Notes: a model not told the origin generated them from the sequence alone. 10,610 nt of DNA from Planctomycetota bacterium (GCA_021826605.1 JAKAZF010000042.1:1-10610), one strand, 5' to 3'. Counted from the first letter of the stretch, positions 1 to 5,561 are shown. Numbers and translations: made by a program.

Positions 1-576
1 CCACCCTTTCGGGATCCGCCCTTCCACGGACTGTAGGTATACGGGTTCAGGTGCTTTTGACTCCGCTCGTCGCGGTGCTTTTCAACGTTCAATCGCCCTA
101 CTGGTTCGCTATCGGTCGTACAGGAGTATTTAGCCTTGGGCGGTGGTCCGCCCGGATTCACACGAGATTTCACGAGTCTCGCGCTACTCTGGTACCTCTA
201 GGGGCTTTGTAGTTTTTCCTTACAGGGCTTTCACCTTCTTTGGCCTGCCATTCCAGACAGTTCAAGTAACCACTTAGCTCCCACATTGAGGCCCGCAACC
301 CCAGGGTTACCCCTGGTTTGGGCTGTTCCGCGTTCGCTCGCCACTACTGACGGAATCGATTTCTCTTTCTATTCCTGCAGGTACGTGAGATGTTTCAGTT
401 CCCTGCGTTCGCTCGCACCCGCCTATGCATTCAGCGGGCCGTGAATGAGTTGCCTCATTCGGTAATCTCCGGATCATAGCTTGTTTGCCAGCTCCCCGGA
501 GCATTTCGGAGGCTACACCGACCTTCATCGCCTCTGTACGCCAAGTCATCCACCGTATACCCTTAGTAGCTTGATC
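1..576 (-). rRNA. rrl: 23S ribosomal RNA, 5' part (runs off the left edge)
   Basis: The minus strand reads as the start of a bacterial large-subunit rRNA. From about 576 downward it has AAGCTACTAAGGGTATACGG, the standard 23S 5' segment (E. coli AAGCGACTAAGCGTACACGG). This is followed by the conserved GTAGTGGCGAGCGAACGCGG near 340 and AGCACCTGAACCCGTATACC near 50. About 576 nt, roughly a fifth of the gene, lie inside the window and the 3' part is outside. The exact 5' end is set by alignment to E. coli and may be off by a few bases. No 16S 3' end (anti-SD CCTCC motif) and no tRNA lies upstream, and the gene is preceded by its own promoters and by nuoC. It is therefore not in a classical 16S-tRNA-23S operon. 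The start of helix 25 and the sequence type resemble planctomycete 23S, which is recollection and not a measured match. Confidence 0.96.
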
Positions 577-632
577 ACATTGATTTTTAACCGTCCCACC
601 ACGCACCTCACGCCGACCTCCATGCGGAAGCC

Positions 633-667
633 GTCGTAAAATACAGAATTGGCATTGTCAAAATCAA
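633..667 (-). promoter_or_regulatory. Possible proximal promoter close to the 23S 5' end
   Basis: On the minus strand TTGACA (661-656) is followed after 17 nt by TACGAC (638-633). An overlapping alternative is TTGATT (667-662), 18 nt, TATTTT (643-638). Both have one weak hexamer, so this is only a candidate. A start here would give a leader of about 50 nt. Confidence 0.25.
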
Positions 668-735
668 CTTGCCCGACAAACGGTAATTGCCCGCCCGTCA
701 GACTGTGATCGGGGCCACTTGAGTAACTCTGGTTG

Positions 736-760
736 GCATTTCCGGAGTGCCCGGAAATGC
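736..760 (-). other. Perfect hairpin in the 23S leader
   Basis: The arms GCATTTCCGG and CCGGAAATGC form an uninterrupted 10-bp stem closed by a 5-nt loop. No T-run follows on either strand, so it is not a simple intrinsic terminator. Its place 160 nt upstream of the 23S 5' end suits an RNase III-type or leader-folding element, which is inference. Confidence 0.55.
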
Positions 761-914
761 ACTTAATTAGCGCTCTTGACTGTGCTTTCACCCTATGCCC
801 GCAAACCTTCTATTTCCACGGTTGCCCGCTTCAACAAAATGCCCGCTTGCACGGATAAAAGCACAACTTAGCTTTATATGTGGAGTTGTTGTTACCACAT
901 CACGCAATCTTCAC

Positions 915-927
915 TTGTCAAAGAACA
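915..927 (-). promoter_or_regulatory. boxA-like antitermination element
   Basis: The minus strand reads TGTTCTTTGACAA, close to the E. coli rrn boxA core TGCTCTTTAACA and to forms seen in many bacterial rRNA leaders. In rRNA operons boxA binds NusB-NusE and prevents premature Rho-dependent termination. Its position between the tandem promoters and the 23S gene is as expected. TTGACA within it could also be read as a -35, but no good -10 follows. Confidence 0.5.
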
Positions 928-1044
928 CCACACAATCGACAATTTAATCGTCGGTCGTCGGCACTTGCACACAGTCGATTTAATTTCAAATCAACTCATG
1001 AGCAGGTGCTGATGACCATTGCTTACTTTGCCGTATTTTGCGTT

Positions 1045-1068
1045 GGCCGTCGGATTTCCCCGACGGCC
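1045..1068 (-). other. Perfect GC-rich hairpin in the 23S leader
   Basis: GGCCGTCGG and CCGACGGCC form a 9-bp stem around a 6-nt loop. No poly-T tail follows on either strand. It sits upstream of the boxA-like element within the leader, and its role is unknown. Confidence 0.5.
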
Positions 1069-1201
1069 CCATTTGAATGGGAATCCTGTCAGGCGGGCTT
1101 ATCCGATGCAAACCACCGAATTTGTGATTGGCAATCGCGACTCCTTGATTTTCATCGGCTGGTGAACAACCGAATACCGTCTACCATTTCTCTTGCGTCT
1201 T

Positions 1202-1232
1202 CATTTCAGAAGCACTACGCCGTTCTGAAATG
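1202..1232 (-). other. Perfect 10-bp hairpin just downstream of promoter P2
   Basis: CATTTCAGAA and TTCTGAAATG form a 10-bp stem with an 11-nt loop. It begins about 30 nt downstream of the start site predicted for P2, so it would lie near the 5' end of the P2 transcript. There is no T-run. A transcript-end structure or a dyad for a DNA-binding protein are both possible. Confidence 0.45.
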
Positions 1233-1269
1233 TTACCCGGTGAAGACCATTTCTTCAACCGAGTTCAAC

Positions 1270-1297
1270 ATTCTACCACGTCTTTGCGGGTTGTCAA
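1270..1297 (-). promoter_or_regulatory. 23S rRNA promoter P2 (sigma70 type)
   Basis: On the minus strand a perfect -35 TTGACA (1297-1292) is separated by 16 nt from TAGAAT (1275-1270), a 5/6 match to TATAAT. It lies about 100 nt downstream of P1 in the same orientation, and tandem promoters are typical for rRNA genes. The predicted start is near 1263. Confidence 0.65.
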
Positions 1298-1372
1298 CTG
1301 CACCGCAAAAATTTTATCGTCGCAACTCAGGTTCAGGCTTTAACCAAACCTTTTCAATACGACAATACAATA

Positions 1373-1401
1373 CTTATATACCACACTCATGATTCTGTCA
1401 A
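1373..1401 (-). promoter_or_regulatory. 23S rRNA promoter P1 (sigma70 type)
   Basis: On the minus strand a perfect -35 TTGACA (1401-1396) is followed after exactly 17 nt by TATAAG (1378-1373), a 5/6 match to TATAAT. The surroundings are AT-rich. The predicted start is near 1366, giving a leader of about 790 nt before 23S. Its place downstream of nuoC shows that the 23S gene has its own transcription start. Confidence 0.75.
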
Positions 1402-1588
1402 CTCACAAATGAAATAACAATCAAAATAAACCGCACTTGGTGATTTTTCCTGGCATCGTGATACAACCAACATCATGGGGAAAAGCGCAAGTCCTCTTGA
1501 ATAAACCCAATGATTCGCCTGTGAAATTGAGGGATAATCGTCTGAAAAATTGCCATGTGGGCGGCAGAGCAATCGCAATCCGCCGTGC

Positions 1589-2107
1589 TTACGAAGACCC
1601 GCGCGTAATAACCGGGAAATTTTCCCGTTCACCCAATCCGGTAACGGGATAATCTTTACGCAGCGGATGGGGCTTGAAACTATCCCAAGTCAAAATGCGG
1701 CGCAAGTCCGGGTGGCCCGTGAACGTAACACCGAACATATCAAAGACCTCCCGCTCCAGCCATTCGGCCCCGGCGTAAAGTGGAACCAAAGAAGGAATCT
1801 CAAGTTCATTTTCATTGACAAACACACGCACAATCAGACGCGGCGTGCATTTTTCCACACTGTTAAAAATGTACACCAGGCCGAACCGCGGTTTGTCCCA
1901 ACTCGGATAGTTGAGGTAATCCACGCATGTAATATCCGCCAGCATGTCATAGTGAAGGTCCGGATCATCGCGTAAGAAAGTCACCACCGCCAGAAATTCC
2001 GCGCGCGGAACGGAAGCCTGGAACTGACCGCGAAACGTTGCGCCTTTCAGACCCAAACTGGGAAATTTTTCCTTCAGCCGAATTGCGGCGGGATGATCTA
2101 AAGCCAT
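1589..2107 (-). CDS. nuoC: NADH-quinone oxidoreductase subunit C (complex I, 30 kDa subunit)
   Basis: This 172-residue protein matches the NuoC/NDUFS3 family, a peripheral-arm subunit of respiratory complex I on the cytoplasmic face, next to the NuoD/NuoB quinone module. The family signature lies at about residues 115-155: EWLEREVFDMFGVTF, then GHPDLRRIL, then HPLRKDYPV. The N-terminal half (about 25-100) has the expected alternating beta pattern with D-ITCVDYL. The length is normal for a stand-alone NuoC, so this is not a NuoCD fusion. The start ATG is supported by CGGAG about 10 nt upstream. Oddly, nuoD does not follow: about 1 kb downstream on the same strand comes 23S rRNA, and the upstream neighbour is an unrelated membrane protein. 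This nuo gene is therefore outside a standard nuo operon, at least within the window. Family assignment is firm, and the isolation is what the sequence shows. Confidence 0.95.
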   Translation of the reverse strand: MALDHPAAIRLKEKFPSLGLKGATFRGQFQASVPRAEFLAVVTFLRDDPDLHYDMLADITCVDYLNYPSWDKPRFGLVYIFNSVEKCTPRLIVRVFVNENELEIPSLVPLYAGAEWLEREVFDMFGVTFTGHPDLRRILTWDSFKPHPLRKDYPVTGLGERENFPVITRGSS

Positions 2108-2151
2108 GACTTTCTACTCCGAGAACTTCTACCGAGGCCAATAACGCATAC

Positions 2152-2180
2152 AGTATATCCGCACCAGATTTGATAATCCA
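2152..2180 (-). promoter_or_regulatory. Candidate promoter of nuoC
   Basis: A -10-like TATACT (2157-2152, 5/6) lies 17 nt from TGGATT (2180-2175, a weak -35). The start would be near 2145, about 40 nt before the ATG. The weak -35 keeps this tentative. Confidence 0.3.
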
Positions 2181-2320
2181 GAACTCCGCCTCTCAAAAAT
2201 CCCGGAGCGCCGCCGGGTGAGGCAATCAATCCACGCATACCACCAGTCACCGCCGCCCTTTTAGCCACGCGTGCTTGCACCGCACGGCGGCCGCCGGTGT
2301 TGCGACACGTGACAGTCTAT

Positions 2321-2341
2321 TCATTACTCATTATTCATTAC
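2321..2341. repeat. Short tandem repeat, 3 copies of TCATTAY
   Basis: Three consecutive 7-bp units read TCATTAC, TCATTAT, TCATTAC, followed by a degenerate TTCATTG. The run is AT-rich in an otherwise GC-rich gap. Confidence 0.6.
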
Positions 2342-2427
2342 TTCATTGTGCGTTGTCGCTCGTTGCAAGAAGGTGCTCTACTGCTCAACTCACGCCTGAC
2401 CGCGCCTCTGCGGCAGTCACCGCCGCT

Positions 2428-2931
2428 CTACTGTCGCCGAACGTCCAATAGAAATGCCACCACAAAGCCAAACAACGCCAAAATCATCAATGGGCCGCGC
2501 ACGGCATTAAACCGGACGATGCTGACAATCCATGGCACGGGAGGCACCGGGCGCGGTTCGATGGGCGTCAGCGCCTCATCAATGAGACTTTGCACATCGC
2601 GCGGGCGACGATCATTCGCCAGCGGAAGAACCTCTTCATTGGGATTCACAATGTTAAGTTGCCGATCGGAGAGCCGCTGCATCAGACGCTCATCGGTGTC
2701 GGCAAGCTTAATAAAGTGCCTCTGAAGGGAAATTTTTTCATTAATCAGGGCCAGCGTCGCCTGCAGATTGTTGCGGGTAACCTCCGCCTGTCGCATATCA
2801 TGCAGGGCCGGCGAAAGCACAATCAGGGCCAGAGCCAGCAGCGAACCAACCAGCACGGCCCAACTCACTACGCCGACGCTTAAAATCAGTGGAAGAAGCA
2901 GAAATGAGTTTGCTGGTTTGACACGGCGCAT
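2428..2931 (-). CDS. Uncharacterised protein with two membrane segments and a helical middle
   Basis: This 167-residue protein is not recognised as a named family. It has a long hydrophobic stretch at about residues 10-43 and a second at about 145-163. Between them, residues 45-100 are rich in Q, L, E, R and N with heptad-like spacing (NNLQATLALINEKISLQ), suggesting a coiled coil. A proline-rich linker (PIEPRPVPPVPW) precedes the second segment. Basic residues at both ends (MRRVK and DVRRQ) favour both termini in the cytoplasm and the middle outside. The TM-plus-coil layout recalls FtsL/DivIC-type proteins, but those have one TM, so this is only a loose analogy. Codon pattern and absence of competing frames support a real gene. 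The Shine-Dalgarno is weak (GGA about 10 nt from the ATG). It is co-oriented with nuoC, with 320 nt between them. Confidence 0.7.
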   Translation of the reverse strand: MRRVKPANSFLLLPLILSVGVVSWAVLVGSLLALALIVLSPALHDMRQAEVTRNNLQATLALINEKISLQRHFIKLADTDERLMQRLSDRQLNIVNPNEEVLPLANDRRPRDVQSLIDEALTPIEPRPVPPVPWIVSIVRFNAVRGPLMILALFGFVVAFLLDVRRQ

Positions 2932-3005
2932 TGATCATCATCCAACCGAAGACCATCCATGGGAGTCCGCCCAAGTAGCCTAATTGTGCACCCGTCGGCT
3001 CGTAA

Positions 3006-3021
3006 TGTACAGTCCCGTACA
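3006..3021. promoter_or_regulatory. 16-bp dyad, possible operator upstream of the membrane-protein gene
   Basis: TGTAC and GTACA arms flank a 6-bp centre (AGTCCC). The site is 75 nt upstream of the ATG at 2931, and a weak promoter-like TTGCCA...TTTATG pair lies beside it on the minus strand. A regulator site is inference from symmetry and place only. Confidence 0.3.
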
Positions 3022-3100
3022 TAAATTTTGGCCCGGCAGGGCGTGGCAATTAATCCGGGCGTGGTTCTGGGATGCGATTATTCAGGACGAACCCTTCTCT

Positions 3101-3143
3101 ATAGGGGTAGGGAAGACCGCTTTTATTGCGGTCTCCCCTCCCT
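3101..3143 (-). ncRNA. Group II intron domain VI with branch-point adenosine
   Basis: On the minus strand GGGGAGACCGC pairs with GCGGTCTTCCC (11 bp, one G-U). The stem then continues through an A-T pair, an unpaired A, and GGG/CCC. The unpaired A at 3108 is 8 nt from the proposed 3' end, the classic position of the lariat branch point. Confidence 0.75.
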
Positions 3144-3145
3144 CC

Positions 3146-3178
3146 GAACCGGACGTGCGGATTTGCCGCATCCGGCTC
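3146..3178 (-). ncRNA. Group II intron domain V (catalytic hairpin)
   Basis: This 33-nt hairpin starts GAGCCGGATGCGG and ends CCGCACGTCCGGTTC, matching the group II domain V pattern (GAGCCGTATGCG...CGCACGTACGGTTC). The catalytic AGC triad is present at positions 2-4, and the internal bulge region near CACG is kept. Domain V is the most conserved part of these introns and this copy looks intact. Confidence 0.85.
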
Positions 3179-3197
3179 TCCGGTTAATGTGCCCCCC

Positions 3198-3331
3198 TTC
3201 AGGGACTGACACGCGAGTTGATGGGCCGTGGTTAGTGAATACAGGCCCAGTTCGCGGAAGTATGCGTTTGGCCAGCGCTGATGATCTTTGCCCCGACCTC
3301 GGCCTCGGGGGCCATGCCGACGCCGGAGGAT
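3198..3331 (-). pseudogene. Group II intron maturase/reverse transcriptase, C-terminal fragment
   Basis: The minus-strand frame reads LSILRRRHGPRGRGRGKD, then HQRWPNAYFRELGLYSL, then TTAHQLACQS, directly before domain V. The WPNAYFxExGLxSLxxAH pattern is the C-terminal tail I recall from intron-encoded reverse transcriptases of bacterial group II introns. Only about 45 residues of a protein that normally has over 400 remain, so the reverse transcriptase and maturase core are absent. Upstream of residue LSIL the frame (to 3436) no longer resembles the family. The frame also runs on through domains V and VI to 3050 without a stop, so the longer open frame is an artefact of intron readthrough. 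A relic, not a functional gene. Confidence 0.7.
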
Positions 3332-3419
3332 ACTCAACCACAGGAAGGCCGCCTGTGGTGCAGAGTCCGGCGCAGCGCTTGAAATGCCCCGCCAGGAAGG
3401 GAATAAGCAGCCGACATGA

Positions 3420-3671
3420 GACGCAAATGGGGTCAATTATGGGGATTTGCATTTACATGCACGCAAAGACATGCCTAAATATGCTCGGGACAGGAGCGGA
3501 ACAACCCGCGAAAACCCACAAGAAACGGCGCTTTCAAAATCTGACGCAGCAAAACCCGCAGCATTTCAACCAGATTATGATCTTACGTTGATCATGGATC
3601 GTTGGCCATCCTTGCCCGAACATCTTAAACTGGCGGTTTTGGCATTGATAAAGAGCCAGAGCAGCGGATAA
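3420..3671 (+). pseudogene. Probable tyrosine-recombinase (integrase) C-terminal fragment
   Basis: An 83-codon frame opens at a stop codon at 3417-3419 and ends at TAA 3671. Only the C-terminal part is distinctive: DYDLTLIMDRWPSLPEHLK followed by LAVLALIKSQ. A D-L-x-x-I-x-x-W-P-x-L-P-E-x-x-K-x-x-I-L-A-L motif is one I recall at the very end of many planctomycete phage-type integrases, after a low-complexity linker like NPQETALSKSDAAKP here. No catalytic R-H-x-x-R-Y region is present, so it would be a tail fragment. A free-standing small protein starting at TTG 3447 or ATG 3471 is the alternative, but no clear ribosome binding site supports one. It is the only plus-strand coding candidate of any size here and abuts the truncated intron tail-to-tail. 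Confidence 0.45.
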
Positions 3672-3825
3672 TCGTTTGTATATATTCCAAGGTGTGGAAA
3701 TGGACTTTGTTGCCGATGGAAATTGGTCGCCAACCGTTCAGTTGGCCTTTCGTCGTATTGCAGCGCCCCGCTCAAAGGTGTCGGACATCACATATAGTAT
3801 CCAGCACATTATTGCATGTCGCTGT

Positions 3826-4881
3826 TCATCGTTCCGAAGTCGGCTTGCGCCCCTGCTCGGCCAGAAGCTGCTGCAAGTGAGCCAATTGCTTAGCGCTGGC
3901 CGAGCCTTCAATCGCCCGCACCGCGATTTCCTGTACCTGGGCATACGCTTTTTCCGCCTGCCCCAGCAACTTAGTCAAACGCTCGGCCTGCTCGGCAACC
4001 TGCTGTTCCAGCGAAGCGATCCGCGTGCTCTGCACATTCTTCTGGCCTTCAAACTCCTGTCTTAACAGTTGCTCGCGCGCAGTGGCCTCCTGTTGCAGGC
4101 GTGCCGTTGTCTCCTTGACCACTTTGGCGGTCACTGCGTCCAACTCTTTTGGGAAGGCCTCCACCTTTTGCCGCATTTCATTTATCTGCTGTTCCTGGCT
4201 CTTGATCGTCTGCTGACGCTGGCTAAGGTCCGCCTCCAATTTAGCCCTGCGTTCGTCCGATTCTTTTTGAGCCTTGGCCATCTGGTCGGCGAACTGATCC
4301 TTGGCCTGCTGCTGTTCGCGCGAAAAACTGTACCGATACTCTTCCTTCTCCCGCTCGCGGCGCTTCTGCTCGGCCGCATCGCGTTCCTTTACTTCGGCTT
4401 CGCGCTGTCGTTTCTCCTGCTCCCAAGATTCCCGAGTCTGCGCGACTTCGCTCTCAAGTTGCTCTTTGGCTGCGGTGATTTCCTGCTCCATTTTTTCACG
4501 CTGTCGTGCATGGGCATCAATCAATGCCGTGAGCGTCGAAGCGGATCGCTGTATTTCGTAAATATCCTTCAGTTCATGTTCTTTGGCGAGGATCGCCCGC
4601 TGCACCTGCGTGTACCGGGCAACCTGTTCTTCAAGTCGATCAGAGAGTTCTCCCAGCAGTCGTCCGATGCTGGATTTGAGTTCCCCAATCGACTGCACGA
4701 CCCCGCGATTGGAAAGCTCCTCCGCCGCAATCACCGCTTCCGCAATAGCCTTGGTGGCGAGTTTCTCTTCAGGGGTTCCCGCAACCTCACGACGTTCAGT
4801 AACGGCCTTTTCGCTCTCCGCCAAAGCCTCCAGCATCTGCTGTCGGGCCGGACGTTTTTTAGTCGCAGTTTTTTCCGCCAT
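3826..4881 (-). CDS. Conserved uncharacterised coiled-coil protein
   Basis: This 351-residue, highly charged protein is predicted to be almost entirely helical. The N-terminus is basic (MAEKTATKKRPARQ), with no signal peptide or membrane segment, so it is likely cytosolic. Blocks at about 60-125 (SIGELKSSIGRLLGELSDRL, KEHELKDIYEIQ, STLTALIDA), about 185-200 (EEYRYSFSREQQQ), about 240-290 (VEAFPKELDA, LLRQEFEGQKNV) and about 305-330 (AEKAYAQVQEIAVRAIEGS) recur, as I recall, in hypothetical coiled-coil proteins of widely separated phyla. No function is known to me. The long central E/K/Q/R segment is an extended coil. The start at 4881 is chosen because GGAG sits 10 nt upstream. The frame is open another 47 codons to 5022, but that part looks non-coding and holds the direct repeat. 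It has no close co-directional partner. Confidence 0.85.
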   Translation of the reverse strand: MAEKTATKKRPARQQMLEALAESEKAVTERREVAGTPEEKLATKAIAEAVIAAEELSNRGVVQSIGELKSSIGRLLGELSDRLEEQVARYTQVQRAILAKEHELKDIYEIQRSASTLTALIDAHARQREKMEQEITAAKEQLESEVAQTRESWEQEKRQREAEVKERDAAEQKRREREKEEYRYSFSREQQQAKDQFADQMAKAQKESDERRAKLEADLSQRQQTIKSQEQQINEMRQKVEAFPKELDAVTAKVVKETTARLQQEATAREQLLRQEFEGQKNVQSTRIASLEQQVAEQAERLTKLLGQAEKAYAQVQEIAVRAIEGSASAKQLAHLQQLLAEQGRKPTSER

Positions 4882-4957
4882 TTCAGTATCTCCGAATCGA
4901 AGGCCAAACCACAGCCAATGGCCGCAAGGATACATCGGCCGCGCTACCCATGCAATT

Positions 4958-4996
4958 ACCGAAGACAAATTTTTGTTGTACCGAAGACAAATTTTT
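4958..4996. repeat. Direct repeat, two copies with 22-bp period
   Basis: The 17-bp unit ACCGAAGACAAATTTTT occurs at 4958-4974 and again at 4980-4996, exactly matching, 77 nt upstream of the coiled-coil gene start. A 22-bp period is about two helical turns, which would put two bound proteins on the same DNA face. A local slippage duplication is the simpler alternative. Confidence 0.6.
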
Positions 4997-5137
4997 ATCC
5001 GCAGACGCCCACACATCAACATGATCCGCGGGAGGCGCGGGGGATAGCCAGCCAGGGTCTTTTGGTTTGCACTTAACTGGGCCTTATTGGCTTTTGTGGT
5101 GTTCTTAGAAAGAACGATTTATTGAGAAATCCGATAA
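4997..5137. other. Gap without recognisable genes
   Basis: No protein-like frame, terminator or RNA gene was recognised between the direct repeat and the inverted B-family shard. A weak TTGATG...TAAAAA pair on the minus strand at about 4997-5022 could be the coiled-coil gene's promoter. Confidence 0.35.
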
Positions 5138-5190
5138 AGCTGTGCCCCTAACGCGGATATTTCATCAGTTTCAACTGGCGGCAGCCCGAT
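5138..5190 (+). pseudogene. Inverted shard of a B-family (Ig-like) gene
   Basis: The plus strand reads GATATTTCATCAGTTTCAAC with flanks translating as NADISSVSTGGSPM. It resembles the minus-strand B3 segment SPDISSVLTDGG at 5628-5659 (29 of 32 bases identical). A weaker match upstream (DKAVPLT against DQFGKPLS, with a one-base shift) extends it to about 5138. Only some 17 codons remain, so this is a fragment of a paralogue in opposite orientation. Confidence 0.5.
5154..5185. repeat. Inverted repeat, left arm (partner 5628-5659)
   Basis: This arm matches the reverse complement of 5628-5659 at 29 of 32 positions, with an 18-base identical core (CGGATATTTCATCAGTTT). The two arms enclose the IS1380 remnant. 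They come from B-family coding sequence, not from insertion-sequence ends. Confidence 0.7.
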
Positions 5191-5205
5191 GTCTTCGGAT
5201 CGGTT

Positions 5206-5554
5206 CCGGCGGCGAGGCCAATGGCTTCTCGTCATCCACGCCCCGGTTGGTCACAATCTGCCAGAGCGGATCCTTACGCAAATTCTGGTGATCGTTGAGG
5301 TCTTCCCAGCCACAGGCAATGCTCATCACACGCTGGGCGATCATGGTGCGCTGTTGATGCTCGATACAATCCGGATCGCGCGGATCGGGGATGCAGGCGG
5401 ATATACGCTTCACCTGATTCAGCCGCTGATCCACTTCCCGCAATTATATTGCCCCGGCATCCGAGGTGATCTTGCCGCCGTCGAATTCCAGCACTAATTT
5501 CTGTCGCCGAAGCGACGACAATGAGATGGATTTGATGGTACAGTCTGTAGACAT
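5206..5554 (-). pseudogene. IS1380-family transposase, N-terminal fragment with a stop codon
   Basis: The frame starts at ATG 5554 behind a strong AAGGAGG (5562-5568, 7 nt spacing). It reads KLVLEFDGGKITSDAGAI, stop, LREVDQRLNQV, then CIPDPRDPDCIEH, MIAQRVMSIACGWEDLNDH and NLRKDPLWQI. FDGGxITSDAGxLLLREVD, the DxRDPxxxxH and QRVxxxxxGYEDLNDHxxLRxDP are hallmarks of IS1380-type DDE transposases. The stop (TAA, 5444-5446, residue 37) stands where the family has leucine, consistent with a single TTA to TAA change. Similarity ends after PLASPP near 5206, so only about 116 of more than 400 residues remain and the DDE catalytic core is lost. The frame runs to a TGA at 5171 in unrelated sequence. It interrupts the B3 gene and cannot be active. 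Confidence 0.85.
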
Positions 5555-5561
5555 AACTTTG

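Larger units (their letters stand above)
577..1366 (-). other. Long 5' leader of the pre-23S transcript
   Basis: This stretch between the first promoter and the mature 23S 5' end has no convincing gene. It carries rRNA-leader features on the minus strand: a boxA-like element, three perfect hairpins, four copies of the heptamer GCGGGCA (plus-strand TGCCCGC at 688-694, 796-802, 823-829 and 840-846), and an imperfect repeat of a CACACARTCGA-TTTAAT block (929-948 and 968-984) beside the boxA. The extent assumes transcription starts at P1. Open frames on the plus strand (for example 880-1392) have low-complexity, non-protein-like translations and lie antisense to this leader. Confidence 0.6.
2108..2427. 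other. Gap between nuoC and the membrane-protein gene
   Basis: No credible gene is present. It holds the candidate nuoC promoter, a perfect palindrome GGCGGCCGCC at 2286-2295, and a short tandem repeat of TCATTAY at 2321-2341. The open frame at 2098-2280 on the minus strand overlaps the nuoC start region and has no family resemblance. No T-tailed terminator was found for the upstream gene. Confidence 0.5.
3101..3331 (-). mobile_element. Group II intron, 3' remnant
   Basis: The minus strand carries, in order, the end of a group II intron maturase reading frame, domain V, domain VI and a plausible 3' intron end (...CCCCTAT at 3101). The 5' intron structure (domain I, a GTGYG-type start) and the reverse-transcriptase core are missing. 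This is a 5'-truncated copy, as can be left by incomplete retrohoming or by later deletion. The left limit given is the last recognisable maturase residue, and intron sequence could extend to about 3419, where an oppositely oriented integrase-like frame begins. Confidence 0.8.

Noticed and set aside
307..606. 99-codon frame on the minus strand
   Set aside because: Lies inside the 23S rRNA gene.
880..1392. 170-codon open frame on the plus strand
   Set aside because: Lies antisense to the 23S leader with its promoters and hairpins; the translation has no domain pattern and no ribosome binding site.
2286..2295. GGCGGCCGCC palindrome as a terminator
   Set aside because: No T-run on either strand and no unstructured spacing typical for intrinsic terminators.
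3050..3436. 128-codon minus-strand frame as a complete gene
   Set aside because: Its end is readthrough of group II intron domains V and VI, and only about 45 codons resemble a maturase.
3028..3591. 187-codon plus-strand frame
   Set aside because: Antisense to the intron remnant; no family resemblance.
4882..5022. N-terminal 47-codon extension of the coiled-coil protein
   Set aside because: No ribosome binding site at 5022, non-coding appearance, and GGAG before ATG 4881 gives a better start.
4069..5076. 335-codon plus-strand frame rich in L and F
   Set aside because: Mirror of the E/K/Q-rich coiled-coil gene on the minus strand; its apparent hydrophobicity comes from antisense of Glu/Lys codons.
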